This document shows, piece after piece, positions 1 through 10,886 of a stretch of DNA of 64,000 bases. Made by a program: the position numbers and the translations under genes. The DNA comes from Homoserinimonas sedimenticola (lineage in GTDB: Bacteria; Actinomycetota; Actinomycetes; Actinomycetales; Microbacteriaceae), in NCBI RefSeq assembly GCF_026094475.1, contig NZ_JAPELL010000001.1, positions 715,171-779,170 of the forward strand, in the 5' to 3' direction. The notes beneath the pieces were generated by a model. It had not been told where the DNA came from. It did not search any database and saw only the letters and a program-made list of their open reading frames with translations. Within the stretch, counting starts at the first letter, position 1. Each line of letters begins with the position of its first letter.

Positions 1-62
1 TCTCCCTCGCCGCCGTGGGAGCCGTGACCACCGTCGAACTTGAGCGACGCGCCCGCAACTGA
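1..62 (+). CDS. C-terminal tail of an unidentified protein (truncated by window edge)
   Basis: Reading from base 3, an open frame encodes 19 residues ending in an Arg-rich tail (VELERRARN) and a TGA at 60-62. The Ala/Val-rich stretch followed by basic residues would suit the last membrane helix and cytoplasmic tail of a transporter or ATPase, but the fragment is too short to identify. Another frame or non-coding DNA cannot be excluded. Confidence 0.3.
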   Translation, partial: SLAAVGAVTTVELERRARN

Positions 63-170
63 CGGCTCGCCGAATACTCCCTCATCGGCCGCTGGACAGC
101 GCCTGCGAGCATCCCCGCGCCGGAAGATCACGAACAGGTATCGGCGCCCATGAAGGCGTGCACGGGGAGC

Positions 171-176
171 TAACCT
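171..176 (+). promoter_or_regulatory. -10-like TAACCT ahead of the kinase gene (possible leaderless start)
   Basis: TAACCT fits the actinobacterial TANNNT -10 pattern and ends 6 nt before the ATG at 183. The only purine-rich tract (GGGGAG) lies 12 nt upstream, so a leaderless transcript is plausible. No clear -35 was seen. Confidence 0.4.
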
Positions 177-182
177 ACGAGC

Positions 183-1046
183 ATGACTGACCAGGTGGCG
201 CCCGGAACCGAGGTGCTGCTGGGAGGCCGCTACCGCCTCGGCCCCGCCCTCGGTTCGGGAGGCGCCGCAGCGGTTCACCGCGCCCGGGACATGCTCCTCG
301 GCCGCGAGGTTGCCATCAAGGTGTACCGCTCCGCCGCAACCGACCAGGCCGAGATCGACCGGCAGGAGGCGGAGATCCGCACGATTGCCGCGCTCAACCA
401 CCCGAGCCTTGTCACTGTCCTCGACGCTGGCGTGTACCTTCCAGAGAAGGACAAACCCACCATCTTCCTCGTCATGGAGCTGCTCAACGGCGAGAACCTT
501 CACGCTCGCATCCAGCGGGGGCGTCTCTCCTCCGAGGAGGCCGCCCTCGTCGGCTTCGACATCGCCGACGGCCTGCAGTACCTCGCCGACCGCGCCGTCG
601 TGCATCGCGACATCAAGCCCGGCAACATCCTTCTCGTCTCCTACAGCAGCGGCGAAGCGCGCAGACGGGCGAAGCTCATCGACTTCGGCATCGCCAAGAG
701 TGACGGACAGCCCGAGATGGCCACCCCGGGCACCACGACCGGCACGGCACCCTACCTGAGCCCGGAACAGGCGAGCGGCGAGGAGGTGACGCCCGCGAGC
801 GATGTCTACTCGCTGGGGCTTGTCATACTCGAATGCCTGACGGGAGTGCGCGCCTTCCCCGGCGAGGCCATCCCCTCGGCCGTCGCCCGGCTCATGCGCG
901 ACCCCGACATCCCCAAGTCGCTCCCCGACGCCTGGCGCAGCCTCCTAGCGGAGATGACGGCGCGGACGCCCGAGGACCGCCCCGGTCTCAGGGACGTCGT
1001 CCTGCGACTCCGCGGGATCGCCGTGGCCGAACTCGCGGAGCACTAA
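183..1046 (+). CDS. Soluble serine/threonine protein kinase (Hanks type)
   Basis: This 287-residue protein is almost only a kinase domain. A glycine-rich loop lies at about residues 20-30, the ATP-anchoring lysine is K46 (VAIK), the catalytic loop HRDIKPGN is at 141-148 (D143, N148), DFG is at 167-169, and an SPE takes the place of APE near 193-195. There is no transmembrane helix and no PASTA or other sensor domain after the domain ends near residue 280, unlike PknB/PknA. It is therefore likely cytosolic; its substrate is unknown. It is monocistronic and converges on gatB with a gap of only 6 bp. The ATG at 183 lies 6 nt after a -10-like hexamer. The kinase call is firm; the biological role is not. 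Confidence 0.93.
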   Translation: MTDQVAPGTEVLLGGRYRLGPALGSGGAAAVHRARDMLLGREVAIKVYRSAATDQAEIDRQEAEIRTIAALNHPSLVTVLDAGVYLPEKDKPTIFLVMELLNGENLHARIQRGRLSSEEAALVGFDIADGLQYLADRAVVHRDIKPGNILLVSYSSGEARRRAKLIDFGIAKSDGQPEMATPGTTTGTAPYLSPEQASGEEVTPASDVYSLGLVILECLTGVRAFPGEAIPSAVARLMRDPDIPKSLPDAWRSLLAEMTARTPEDRPGLRDVVLRLRGIAVAELAEH

Positions 1047-1052
1047 GCCCGG

Positions 1053-2585
1053 CTACTGCTGCTGCGCCCTCTCGAGCACGAGCTCTCGCACGCGTGCGGC
1101 ATCCGCCTGGCCCTTCATCGCCTTCATGACGGCACCGATGACCGCACCGGCGGCCTGTACCTTGCCGTCACGAATCTTCTGAAGCACATCGGGTTGCGAC
1201 TGGAGAGCCTCGTCAATCGCCGCGACCAGCGCGCCGTCATCCGAGACCACGGCAAGCCCGCGGGCCTTCGTGACCTCCTGCGGCGAGCCCTCGCCCGCGA
1301 TCACGCCCTCGAGCACCTGGCGCGCGAGGCGGTCGGTGAGCTCGCCGTCCTCGACCATCGCCACGAGCTCGGAGACGTGCGCCGGCGAGACGAGAGTCCC
1401 GGCATCGACACCCCTGTCGTTGGCGATACGAGCGATCTCGCCCGTCCACCACTTGCGCGCGGCATGAGCGGATGCACCGGCCGCCGTGGTCGCCTCGACC
1501 TCGCTGAGCAGACCCGAGTTGACGACATCCTGGAATTCCAGGGCGGTGAAGCCCCAGGCCTCCTTGAGGCGGCGTCGACGCACCGCTGGCGCCTCGGGCA
1601 GGGCCGCCCGCAGCTCCTCGATCAGCTCACGCGAGGGCTCAACGGGCAGCAGGTCGGGCTCGGGGAAGTAGCGGTAGTCGTCGGCGTCGCTCTTCGGGCG
1701 CCCCGCCGAGGTGACGCCCGTGTCCTCGTGCCAGTGGCGCGTCTCCTGGATGATCGTGCCGCCCTTCGCAAGGATGGCCGCCTGGCGCTGGATCTCGTAG
1801 CGGATGGCCCGCTCGACGCTGCGAAGACTGTTGACGTTCTTCGTCTCCGTGCGGGTGCCGAGCGGGGCCGGCTCCTCACCGGGAGCGGTGCGCGGCCGCA
1901 GCGACACGTTGGCGTCACAACGCAGGTTGCCCCGCTCCATGCGAGCCTCGGAGATGCCGAGACCGATCACGATGTCGCGGATGGCGGCGACATACGCCTT
2001 GGCGAGTTCGGGGGCGTTGTGCTCGGCACCGAAAATCGTCTTCGTGACGATCTCGACGAGCGGCACGCCCGCGCGGTTGTAGTCCACGAGCGAATACTCG
2101 GCGCCCTGGATGCGGCCCGTCGCGCCGCCGACGTGCGTGAGCTTGCCCGCGTCCTCCTCCATGTGCGCGCGCTCGATCGGCACCTCGAAGAGCGTGCCGT
2201 CGGGCAACTCGACCTCGACGGAGCCGTCGAAGGCGATCGGCTCGTCGTACTGGCTGATCTGGTAGTTCTTCGCGAGATCCGGGTAGAAGTAGTTCTTGCG
2301 GGCAAAGCGCGACGACGGCGCGATCTCACAGCCGAGCGCGAGCCCCAGGCTGATCGAATACTTCACCGCCTGCTCGTTCACGACGGGGAGTGAGCCGGGC
2401 AGCCCGAGGTCGACCGGCGTGATCATGGTGTTGGGCTCACCCGTGCCGCCATCCGCGGCCGCAGGGTTCGGGGCATCCGAGAACATCTTCGTCTTGGTGT
2501 TGAGCTCGACGTGCACCTCGAAGCCGAGCACGGGCTCGAACATCTCGAGGGCCTTGTCAAAGTCCATCAGTTCTGCCTTGGCCAT
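1053..2585 (-). CDS. gatB: Aspartyl/glutamyl-tRNA(Asn/Gln) amidotransferase subunit B
   Basis: GatB (510 aa) binds misacylated Glu-tRNA(Gln) or Asp-tRNA(Asn), phosphorylates the acyl group and uses ammonia from GatA to make the cognate amide. The N-terminus has the family signature [15 protein letters not shown] near residues 22-36. The cradle domain and the C-terminal YqeY-like tail ([19 protein letters not shown]) are present, and the length is normal. The ATG at 2585 overlaps the gatA stop (TGATG), so the two are translationally coupled. The order gatC-gatA-gatB is standard, and GatB ends the long minus-strand run that begins with the cysteine desulfurase. Confidence 0.97.
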   Translation of the reverse strand: MAKAELMDFDKALEMFEPVLGFEVHVELNTKTKMFSDAPNPAAADGGTGEPNTMITPVDLGLPGSLPVVNEQAVKYSISLGLALGCEIAPSSRFARKNYFYPDLAKNYQISQYDEPIAFDGSVEVELPDGTLFEVPIERAHMEEDAGKLTHVGGATGRIQGAEYSLVDYNRAGVPLVEIVTKTIFGAEHNAPELAKAYVAAIRDIVIGLGISEARMERGNLRCDANVSLRPRTAPGEEPAPLGTRTETKNVNSLRSVERAIRYEIQRQAAILAKGGTIIQETRHWHEDTGVTSAGRPKSDADDYRYFPEPDLLPVEPSRELIEELRAALPEAPAVRRRRLKEAWGFTALEFQDVVNSGLLSEVEATTAAGASAHAARKWWTGEIARIANDRGVDAGTLVSPAHVSELVAMVEDGELTDRLARQVLEGVIAGEGSPQEVTKARGLAVVSDDGALVAAIDEALQSQPDVLQKIRDGKVQAAGAVIGAVMKAMKGQADAARVRELVLERAQQQ

Positions 2586-4126
2586 CAGACCGCACCCTCC
2601 TGCGCCGCGAACTCCTCACCGAACGCAAGGTTCGGCGCCTGGGAAATGAGCGAATGCCCCCACTGCTCCTCGAGCAGGGCCTCGAGTGCCCCACCCACCG
2701 TGTAAAGCCGGGCGTCCTCATGCGCTGGGGCCATGATCTGCAGGCCGGCGGGGAGACCGTCCTCCTCGGCGAGGCCCATCGGCACGCTCATGCCGGGGAC
2801 GCCCGCGAGGTTGGCGGGGATCGTCGTCACATCGTTGAGGTACATCGCGAGCGGGTCTCCGAGCTTCTCGCCGAGCGGGAAGGCCGTCGTGGGCGCTGCG
2901 GGCGAGACGAGCACGTCGGCCTTCGCGAAGGCGGCGTCGAAGTCGCGCTGGATGAGCGTGCGCACCTTCTGCGCGCTGCCGTAGTAGGCGTCGTAGTAGC
3001 CCGCGCTGAGCGCGTAGGTGCCGAGGATGATGCGCCGCTTGACCTCGTCGCCGAAGCCTGCCTCACGCGTCGCCGCCATGACCTCCTCGACCGTGCCGCC
3101 ATTCGGCAGCTTCGCGCGCATGCCGAAGCGCACCGAGTCGAACTTGGCGAGGTTGCTCGAGGCCTCTGCGGGCAGGATCAGGTAATAGGCCGCAATCGCG
3201 TAGTCGAAGCTCGGGGCGGAGACCTCGACGATCTCGGCACCCGCAGCGGACATCGTATCGAGCGCCTTGAGGAACAGCGAGTGCACACCGGGCTGGAAGC
3301 CCTCGCGGTCGAGCTCCTTCACGACCCCGACGCGCACGCCCTCGAGCGAACGCGAGGCAGCGCCCGCGCGGGCCGCCTCCGCGAAGGAAGGCCAGGCATC
3401 CGTCAGCGACGTCGAGTCGCGCGGGTCGTGCCCGCCGATCACATCGTGCAGTAGCGCAGCATCCAGCACCGTGCGGGTCACCGGACCGACCTGGTCGAGG
3501 GAAGAAGCGAGAGCGATCGCACCGTAGCGGGATACTCCGCCGTAGGTGGGCTTGACGCCGACGGTTCCCGTGACAGCACCGGGCTGACGGATGGAGCCAC
3601 CCGTGTCGCTGCCGAGCGCGAGGGGCGCCTCGAAGGCCGCGACCGCTGCCGCAGAGCCACCGCCGGAGCCACCCGGGATGCGGTCGAGGTTCCACGGATT
3701 ACGGGTGGGGCCGTAGGCCGAGTGCTCCGTCGACGAGCCCATGGCGAACTCGTCCATGTTGGTCTTGCCGAGGGGCACGAGGTCGGCCTCGCGGAGCCGG
3801 CGCACGACGGTCGCGTCGTAGGGCGGCACCCAGCCCTCAAGAATTCTGGAGCCCGCCGTCGTCGGCATGTCCACGGTGCAGAGCACATCCTTGATCGCGA
3901 CCGGCACGCCGGCGAGGGGGCCGAGCGCCTCCCCTGCCGCACGCCGCGAGTCGACGGATGCCGCAGTCTCGAGGGCCGCGTCGGAGACGTGGAGGAAGGC
4001 GTGCACATCACCATCTACCGCAGCGATGCGGTCGAGGTGCGCACGCGTCGCTTCGACACTCGAGACCTCGCCCGATGCGAGCTTCTCGCTCAGAGCTGCC
4101 GCCGTGAGCCTCGTGAGATCTGTCAC
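2585..4126 (-). CDS. gatA: Aspartyl/glutamyl-tRNA(Asn/Gln) amidotransferase subunit A (amidase)
   Basis: GatA (513 aa) hydrolyses glutamine and channels ammonia to GatB. The amidase-signature catalytic triad is visible and numbered as in the known enzymes: K79 in VAIKD, S154 in GGSGGGS, and nucleophile S178 in DTGGSIRQP. The start is a GTG at 4126 that overlaps the gatC stop (GTGA), so no separate ribosome-binding site is needed. Length and motif spacing are typical, with no sign of damage. Confidence 0.97.
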   Translation of the reverse strand: MTDLTRLTAAALSEKLASGEVSSVEATRAHLDRIAAVDGDVHAFLHVSDAALETAASVDSRRAAGEALGPLAGVPVAIKDVLCTVDMPTTAGSRILEGWVPPYDATVVRRLREADLVPLGKTNMDEFAMGSSTEHSAYGPTRNPWNLDRIPGGSGGGSAAAVAAFEAPLALGSDTGGSIRQPGAVTGTVGVKPTYGGVSRYGAIALASSLDQVGPVTRTVLDAALLHDVIGGHDPRDSTSLTDAWPSFAEAARAGAASRSLEGVRVGVVKELDREGFQPGVHSLFLKALDTMSAAGAEIVEVSAPSFDYAIAAYYLILPAEASSNLAKFDSVRFGMRAKLPNGGTVEEVMAATREAGFGDEVKRRIILGTYALSAGYYDAYYGSAQKVRTLIQRDFDAAFAKADVLVSPAAPTTAFPLGEKLGDPLAMYLNDVTTIPANLAGVPGMSVPMGLAEEDGLPAGLQIMAPAHEDARLYTVGGALEALLEEQWGHSLISQAPNLAFGEEFAAQEGAV

Positions 4127-4470
4127 TGTTCCTCCCCCAAGATCGCGGAGACGGCGAACCGCGAGCCATCGTGCTCGGGTGCACCCGCGAGAGCCTGCTC
4201 GGTCGTCAGGGTTTCGCCGACGACGTCGTCGCGGAACACGTTTGAGAGCGGGATGGGGTGCGACGTGGCGGGCACATCCGGCGTCGCGATCTCCGAGACC
4301 TTGGCGATCGAGTCCACGATCGCCCCCAGCTCACCCGTGAGCCTCTCGATCTCCTCAGGCGTGAGGGCGATGCGAGCGAGGGAGGCGAGGTGAGAGACCT
4401 GCTCCGTCGTGATCTGCTCGTGCGGCGCGGCCTGGCCCGGTTGAATCGGGCCGGTCGAGTTCTGAGACAT
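4123..4470 (-). CDS. gatC: Aspartyl/glutamyl-tRNA(Asn/Gln) amidotransferase subunit C
   Basis: GatC (115 aa) is the small stabilising subunit that wraps around GatA. The usual helical N-terminus ([16 protein letters not shown]) starts near residue 25. The conserved segment FRDDV follows near residue 78. About 20 extra Gln/Pro-rich residues precede the core. It is the first gene of the gatCAB unit, 36 bp after the DUF1023-type hydrolase on the same strand, so it may be read through from the ligA region or from a promoter inside that gene. It overlaps gatA by 4 bp. Confidence 0.95.
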   Translation of the reverse strand: MSQNSTGPIQPGQAAPHEQITTEQVSHLASLARIALTPEEIERLTGELGAIVDSIAKVSEIATPDVPATSHPIPLSNVFRDDVVGETLTTEQALAGAPEHDGSRFAVSAILGEEQ

Positions 4471-4496
4471 GAAGCTCCAAGCTGAATGAACGGGGA

Positions 4497-4517
4497 TCGG
4501 CCAATTCTATCGGCCGA
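4497..4517 (-). other. Short hairpin at the end of the DUF1023-type gene
   Basis: TCGGCC and GGCCGA form a 6-bp stem around a 9-nt loop that contains the stop codon of the upstream gene. There is no T-tract after the stem on the minus strand, so it is at best a weak terminator or pause ahead of gatC. Confidence 0.25.
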
Positions 4518-5862
4518 CGGCCATGAGGTGCCGACCTGAACTCCCCGTCACGAGGTCGCCGCGCCCCAGCCCGATGAGGGCGAAGTTGCGCATCGACTCC
4601 GAGCCGTGTTCGAAATAGCCGAGATGGCCGGTCACGGCGCCGAGCGTGTCGCCCACCACATCGTCGATTCCCCCCGCCACACCCATGATGACCGCGCCGA
4701 ACTCAGCGCTGCCAGGGTCTGCTCCATGAAAGGCCGTGTCGACGACCGGATCCCACGACGCCTCCGCCACGAACACCGAGCCCCTGTCCATCCCGAAGTC
4801 CGCTGCCCGCTGCACACCCACCCCGGGCGAGCCGACGATCGCGATCGCGTCGATCTCGAGCGCGCCCCGTGCGAGAGCGAGGGATGCTGCCGTCGAACCG
4901 TAGGAGTGCGCGATGAGCGACACGTGAGGCGGGTCGGCGGCGCGGGCGCTGCGCAGGCCTGCGACGGTTTCCTCCAGCCGTTCTGATCCCTCTCGCGCCT
5001 GGTCGAGCATGCCGACGGTGAAGAGGTTGGGGGTTTCGTAGCCCATCCAAGCGACCGTCGCGACGGATGACTCGTAAGTCAGACCCGCAACCTCGGAGTG
5101 CAGGAGTGCGAGCTCATCGCGGTGAATGTCGAGGGCGATCTCCGTCCAGTCGACGATCTGACCCTGCACCGTGAAGAACATCCCAGGCACGAGATAGCTG
5201 ACGTAGTCGGCAGTGTCGAGGTCCCCAAGCGCCACAACCGCCTTGCCCGGCCAGCTGTCGTCGACAGCGATCAGCGAGCGAGCGGGGATGGCGCCGGGTC
5301 CGCCGAGTGCCGCTTCGATCTCGCGCAGCATCGCGAGCTGGGTCTCGGCGGCAGTGTGGGCCGTGCGCCCCCCATCGCCCCTCTCAGCCTCACTCGTGGC
5401 CGTCTCGATCGCCTGCCGCAGATAGGCGCGGTTTGCGACGTCGCGTGCCGCGTAGGGAACCCCTTCGAGGTTGCCGACGAGCCGCGGCAGAGAACCCACA
5501 AGCGTGTCACGCTGTTGCTCTTCTAGCTGCGACCACCACGCGACGACGCCGTCCGCGGGTGGAGGAGATGCGAGTTCATCGACGATCTCCCCGGAGTATG
5601 TCGCCGCGAACCTCTGCAGCGTCACGACGTCGGTACGCGCGAGAGCCTCGAGCAGTTCGAGCCCCGAGAGCGCGGCAAGCTCTTCGGGGTTCTGCGGCGC
5701 GTCCGCCGAGAGTGTGGGGAGTCCCTCCGTCGCCACGTCATAGTCGATCTGCACGGCCGTGACGGATGCCTCGGGCGGCTCGTCAATGCTCGCGGCGATG
5801 GTCGATGCAAGTCCGAGGAGGATTGCCGACGCCGCGATCAGTGCCACAAGGCGAAGCAGCAC
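4507..5862 (-). CDS. Exported or membrane-anchored alpha/beta-hydrolase of the DUF1023 type
   Basis: The protein (451 aa from the GTG at 5862) begins with a hydrophobic segment of about 25 residues, which fits a signal anchor. A helical region rich in EEL/LEAL follows, and a C-terminal alpha/beta-hydrolase domain carries the nucleophile elbow AHSYGS. That elbow and the actinobacterial distribution suggest the DUF1023 family, whose substrate is unknown. The open frame extends far upstream into ligA. I chose the GTG at 5862 because it lies just outside ligA, has a GAAGGG ribosome-binding site 6 nt away, and puts the hydrophobic segment at the N-terminus. It sits between ligA and gatC on the same strand. 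Confidence 0.8.
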   Translation of the reverse strand: MLLRLVALIAASAILLGLASTIAASIDEPPEASVTAVQIDYDVATEGLPTLSADAPQNPEELAALSGLELLEALARTDVVTLQRFAATYSGEIVDELASPPPADGVVAWWSQLEEQQRDTLVGSLPRLVGNLEGVPYAARDVANRAYLRQAIETATSEAERGDGGRTAHTAAETQLAMLREIEAALGGPGAIPARSLIAVDDSWPGKAVVALGDLDTADYVSYLVPGMFFTVQGQIVDWTEIALDIHRDELALLHSEVAGLTYESSVATVAWMGYETPNLFTVGMLDQAREGSERLEETVAGLRSARAADPPHVSLIAHSYGSTAASLALARGALEIDAIAIVGSPGVGVQRAADFGMDRGSVFVAEASWDPVVDTAFHGADPGSAEFGAVIMGVAGGIDDVVGDTLGAVTGHLGYFEHGSESMRNFALIGLGRGDLVTGSSGRHLMAVGR

Positions 5863-5959
5863 GCGGAGCCCTTCGAACCAGGGATTGGACAGGTGTATCC
5901 CTGAGTCTACGTCGCCTCTCCTGAGAGAATCGCCCCTCGTTCGAGGGATATGACTTAGC

Positions 5960-8227
<2,268 letters not shown>

Positions 8228-8297
8228 TCAAGTGTAGGCACGACCTCCGACACAGAACTCGAAACAGAGCTGCACCCCAATACAGAGGGGGTCGCGC

Positions 8298-9404
8298 TCA
8301 GGCCCGCACGGGGGAAGCGCTCACGGTGCGATCGATCGTGCACTGCCCGAGCACCCGCGTGCCCTGGTAGAGAACCGCCGTCTGACCTGTCGAGACGCCG
8401 TTGAGGGGCACATCGGGGCGGATGACGAGCTCGCCCTCCGTGACGCGGGCTGTCGCGGGAACCGGCTCCGAGTGAGCACGGACCTGCACATGGCAGGCAA
8501 AGCCCTCGAAGGCATCCGCCGGCGGCAGGCCCGCCCAACTGAAGCGGGTGCCCGCCACCTCTGCGAGGTCGAGGGCCTCGCGGGGACCCACGACGACCGT
8601 GTTCTCCTTCGGGCGGATGTCGAGCACATAGCGGGGGCGACCATCGACGCTCGGGACACCCAGGTTGAGCCCCTTGCGCTGCCCGATCGTGAACGCCGCG
8701 GCACCCTCATGCCGACCGACGGCGGTGCCGTCCCGATCGAGGATGACGCCCGGCTCGGCACCGAGACGTTCGGCGAGAAAGCCGCGCGTGTCACCGTCGG
8801 GGATGAAGCAGATGTCGTGACTATCGGGCTTGCTCGCGACACTGAACCCTCGGGCCGCCGCCTCCGCCCGCACCTCCGCTTTGGAGGGGGTGTCCGCGAG
8901 CGGGAACAGGCAGTGGGCGAGCTGCTCCGCCGTGAGCACCCCGAGCACATAGGACTGGTCCTTGGCCCAGTCGGCCGCACGGTGCAGCTCCCGGTTGCCG
9001 TCCGCGTCCTCGCGGACCGCCGCGTAGTGCCCCGTCACGACCGCATCGAAGCCGAGATCGAGAGCCTTCTCGAGCAGGGCCGCGAACTTGATCTTCTCGT
9101 TGCAGCGCATACAGGGGTTCGGGGTGCGTCCCGCCTCGTACTCGGCGATGAAGTCGTCCACGACATCGGCCTTGAAACGCTCCGAGAAGTCCCACACGTA
9201 GAAGGGAATGCCCATGACGTCGGCCGCGCGGCGCGCATCCATCGAGTCCTCGACGGTGCAGCATCCGCGACTGCCGGTGCGCAGCGTGCCCGGCATGCGA
9301 CTGAGGGCAAGGTGCACGCCCACCACCTCGTGGCCCGCGTCAACGGCGCGCGCGGCCGCAACCGCAGAATCGACACCGCCACTCATCGCCGCCAGAACTT
9401 TCAC
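8298..9404 (-). CDS. mnmA: tRNA-specific 2-thiouridylase
   Basis: MnmA (368 aa) places sulfur on U34 of Lys/Glu/Gln tRNAs, taking it from a cysteine desulfurase relay. The PP-loop SGGVDSAV is at residues 8-15. The first catalytic cysteine is C98 in NPCMRC, and the partner cysteine lies in [11 protein letters not shown]. The open frame runs several hundred codons further upstream, but that part is a shadow of the preceding gene. The GTG at 9404 gives the normal N-terminus ([10 protein letters not shown]). It lies directly downstream of the cysteine desulfurase, which is the functional pairing. Confidence 0.95.
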   Translation of the reverse strand: MKVLAAMSGGVDSAVAAARAVDAGHEVVGVHLALSRMPGTLRTGSRGCCTVEDSMDARRAADVMGIPFYVWDFSERFKADVVDDFIAEYEAGRTPNPCMRCNEKIKFAALLEKALDLGFDAVVTGHYAAVREDADGNRELHRAADWAKDQSYVLGVLTAEQLAHCLFPLADTPSKAEVRAEAAARGFSVASKPDSHDICFIPDGDTRGFLAERLGAEPGVILDRDGTAVGRHEGAAAFTIGQRKGLNLGVPSVDGRPRYVLDIRPKENTVVVGPREALDLAEVAGTRFSWAGLPPADAFEGFACHVQVRAHSEPVPATARVTEGELVIRPDVPLNGVSTGQTAVLYQGTRVLGQCTIDRTVSASPVRA

Positions 9405-9464
9405 CGCAACAGTGTACGTTCCCGGTCTGGACCACCCCCGAGCCCCCGAGTTGCAGTCGCTCTT

Positions 9465-9558
9465 CGGAAACTCAGGAAAACCGGATGCCCCCATCAGCCC
9501 CGCACGTGGCGGGCCGTTGTCTCGCGCTCGGCGCGCACGTCGCTTTCCTGAATTTCCG
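9465..9558. repeat. Long imperfect inverted repeat between the cysteine desulfurase gene and mnmA
   Basis: CGGAAACTCAGGAAA at 9465-9479 is the inverse complement of TTTCCTGAATTTCCG at 9544-9558 with 14 of 15 positions matching. The arms enclose 64 GC-rich bases. The element fills much of the 199-bp gap between two co-oriented genes. It may be a small palindromic (MITE/REP-like) repeat or a transcript-processing structure. No transposase or target duplication was recognised. Confidence 0.55.
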
Positions 9559-9603
9559 AGCGAGGGGTGCTGGCGGCTCGCGCTGGGACGTGCCGCGGCG
9601 GGC

Positions 9604-10791
9604 TCAGACGGGGCGCGCGCTCGAGCCGGCCCGGCGCGCACGCTCGACCGCCGAAGGCAGGGCCGCGAGGAGCGCGGCAACGTCGTCTGCCGAGGAGTCC
9701 TGGCCGAGGGTGAAGCGCAGGGCGCTGCGCGACTCCTCCTCGCTGAGCCCCATCGCGAGCAGCACGTGCGAGGGTTCCGGCACGCCCGCCTGGCAGGCGG
9801 AGCCGGTGCTCGCCGAAATCCCCGCCATATCGAGCATGAGCAGCAGCGAGTCGCCCTGGCATCCCTCGAAGGTGAAGTGGGCATTGTTGTCGAGCCGCAC
9901 TTCGCGGTCTCCGCGGAGGACGGCACCCGGCACGGCCGCGAGGACGCCCTCGATGAGCGTCTCCCGCAGCGGTGTGAGAGAGGAGAGCGGATGCTGCGCC
10001 GCAACACCGAAGCCGACCGCGGCCGGCGCATCCTGTGTCCCCGACCGAACTCCCCTCTGCTGCCCGCCGCCGTGCAACAGGGCTTCGATGTGGGTCGTGC
10101 GCGCGAGAGCGAGCGCACCGATTCCGAGCGGTCCGCCGATCTTGTGCGCCGAGACGCTGATGGCCGCCGCCCCGCTCTCGCGCAGCGAGACGGGGAGGTG
10201 GCCGTACGCGGAGACCGCGTCGATGTGCACGGGCACCCCGTGGGCGCCGGCGAGCGCGGTGAGCTCCTCGACCGGCTGGATCGTGCCGACCTCGTTGTTG
10301 GCCCAGAGGAAGGTGAGGAGTGCGATGTCGTCGTGCTCCTGCAGGGCGGATGCCACGGCCTCGACCTCGATGCGACCGTCACCGTCGATCGGCAGCCACT
10401 CGACGGCGGCTCCCGCGTTCCGTTCGAGCCACTCGACGGTGTCGATCGTGGCGTGGTGTTCGCCGCGCGGAACGAGGACGCGGGGGCGGGGTCTCGATAC
10501 GCTCGCTCCGCTCCCTACTCGACCGGCGTGGGGAGCATTGCGGGACCAGAAGAGTCCCTTGACCGCTGAGTTGACGGCTTCAGTGCCGCCCGACGTGAAG
10601 ACCACTTCGACGGGATCGCAGCCGAGCGAGGCGGCGACTTGCTCGCGTGCTTCTTCGAGCATCCGCCGTGCGTTCTGCCCGTGCCCGTGGATGGAGGAGG
10701 GGTTGCCGACGAGGCCGAGGGCGTCGACGAATGCCTCCCGCACTTCGGGCAGCATGGGGGTCGTGGCCGCATGATCCAGGTAGACCGGCAT
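9604..10791 (-). CDS. Cysteine desulfurase (NifS/IscS type) with an in-frame repeat insertion
   Basis: This PLP enzyme (395 aa) takes sulfur from L-cysteine for tRNA thiolation and perhaps Fe-S clusters. The PLP lysine is K217 in SAHKIGG, the persulfide cysteine is C333 in TGSACQAG, and the N-terminal YLDHAATTP and the GGTEAVN motif are intact. Residues of about 88-101 are encoded by a 40-bp repeat (10490-10529) that adds a basic, low-complexity loop between FWSRN and VLVPRGEHH. In relatives these two segments are joined by a short linker. The ATG at 10791 has a GAGGAG ribosome-binding site. It heads the minus-strand run leading to mnmA and ligA. Confidence 0.93.
   Translation of the reverse strand: MPVYLDHAATTPMLPEVREAFVDALGLVGNPSSIHGHGQNARRMLEEAREQVAASLGCDPVEVVFTSGGTEAVNSAVKGLFWSRNAPHAGRVGSGASVSRPRPRVLVPRGEHHATIDTVEWLERNAGAAVEWLPIDGDGRIEVEAVASALQEHDDIALLTFLWANNEVGTIQPVEELTALAGAHGVPVHIDAVSAYGHLPVSLRESGAAAISVSAHKIGGPLGIGALALARTTHIEALLHGGGQQRGVRSGTQDAPAAVGFGVAAQHPLSSLTPLRETLIEGVLAAVPGAVLRGDREVRLDNNAHFTFEGCQGDSLLLMLDMAGISASTGSACQAGVPEPSHVLLAMGLSEEESRSALRFTLGQDSSADDVAALLAALPSAVERARRAGSSARPV
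10490..10529. repeat. Actinobacterial 'TCTCGATACGCTCGCTCC' repeat inside a coding sequence
   Basis: The bases match a short dispersed repeat that I recall from intergenic regions of Microbacteriaceae and related genomes (core TCTCGATACGCTCGCTCCGC, ending CTACTCGACC). Here it lies inside the cysteine desulfurase gene and keeps the frame. No second copy was found in this window. Confidence 0.6.
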
Positions 10792-10874
10792 TCTGCTCCT
10801 CGTGATCGCGCGGGCGGTGCTCGTGACCGCATTTGGGGGTGCTGGCTGGTTACAAGCACGACACAGGCCCTGAT

Positions 10875-10880
10875 TACTCT
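10875..10880 (+). promoter_or_regulatory. -10-like TACTCT ahead of glgX (possible leaderless start)
   Basis: TACTCT ends 6 nt before the ATG at 10887, and there is no ribosome-binding site in between. This supports the choice of 10887 over the longer frame beginning at 10833. Confidence 0.4.
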
Positions 10881-10886
10881 AGAACG

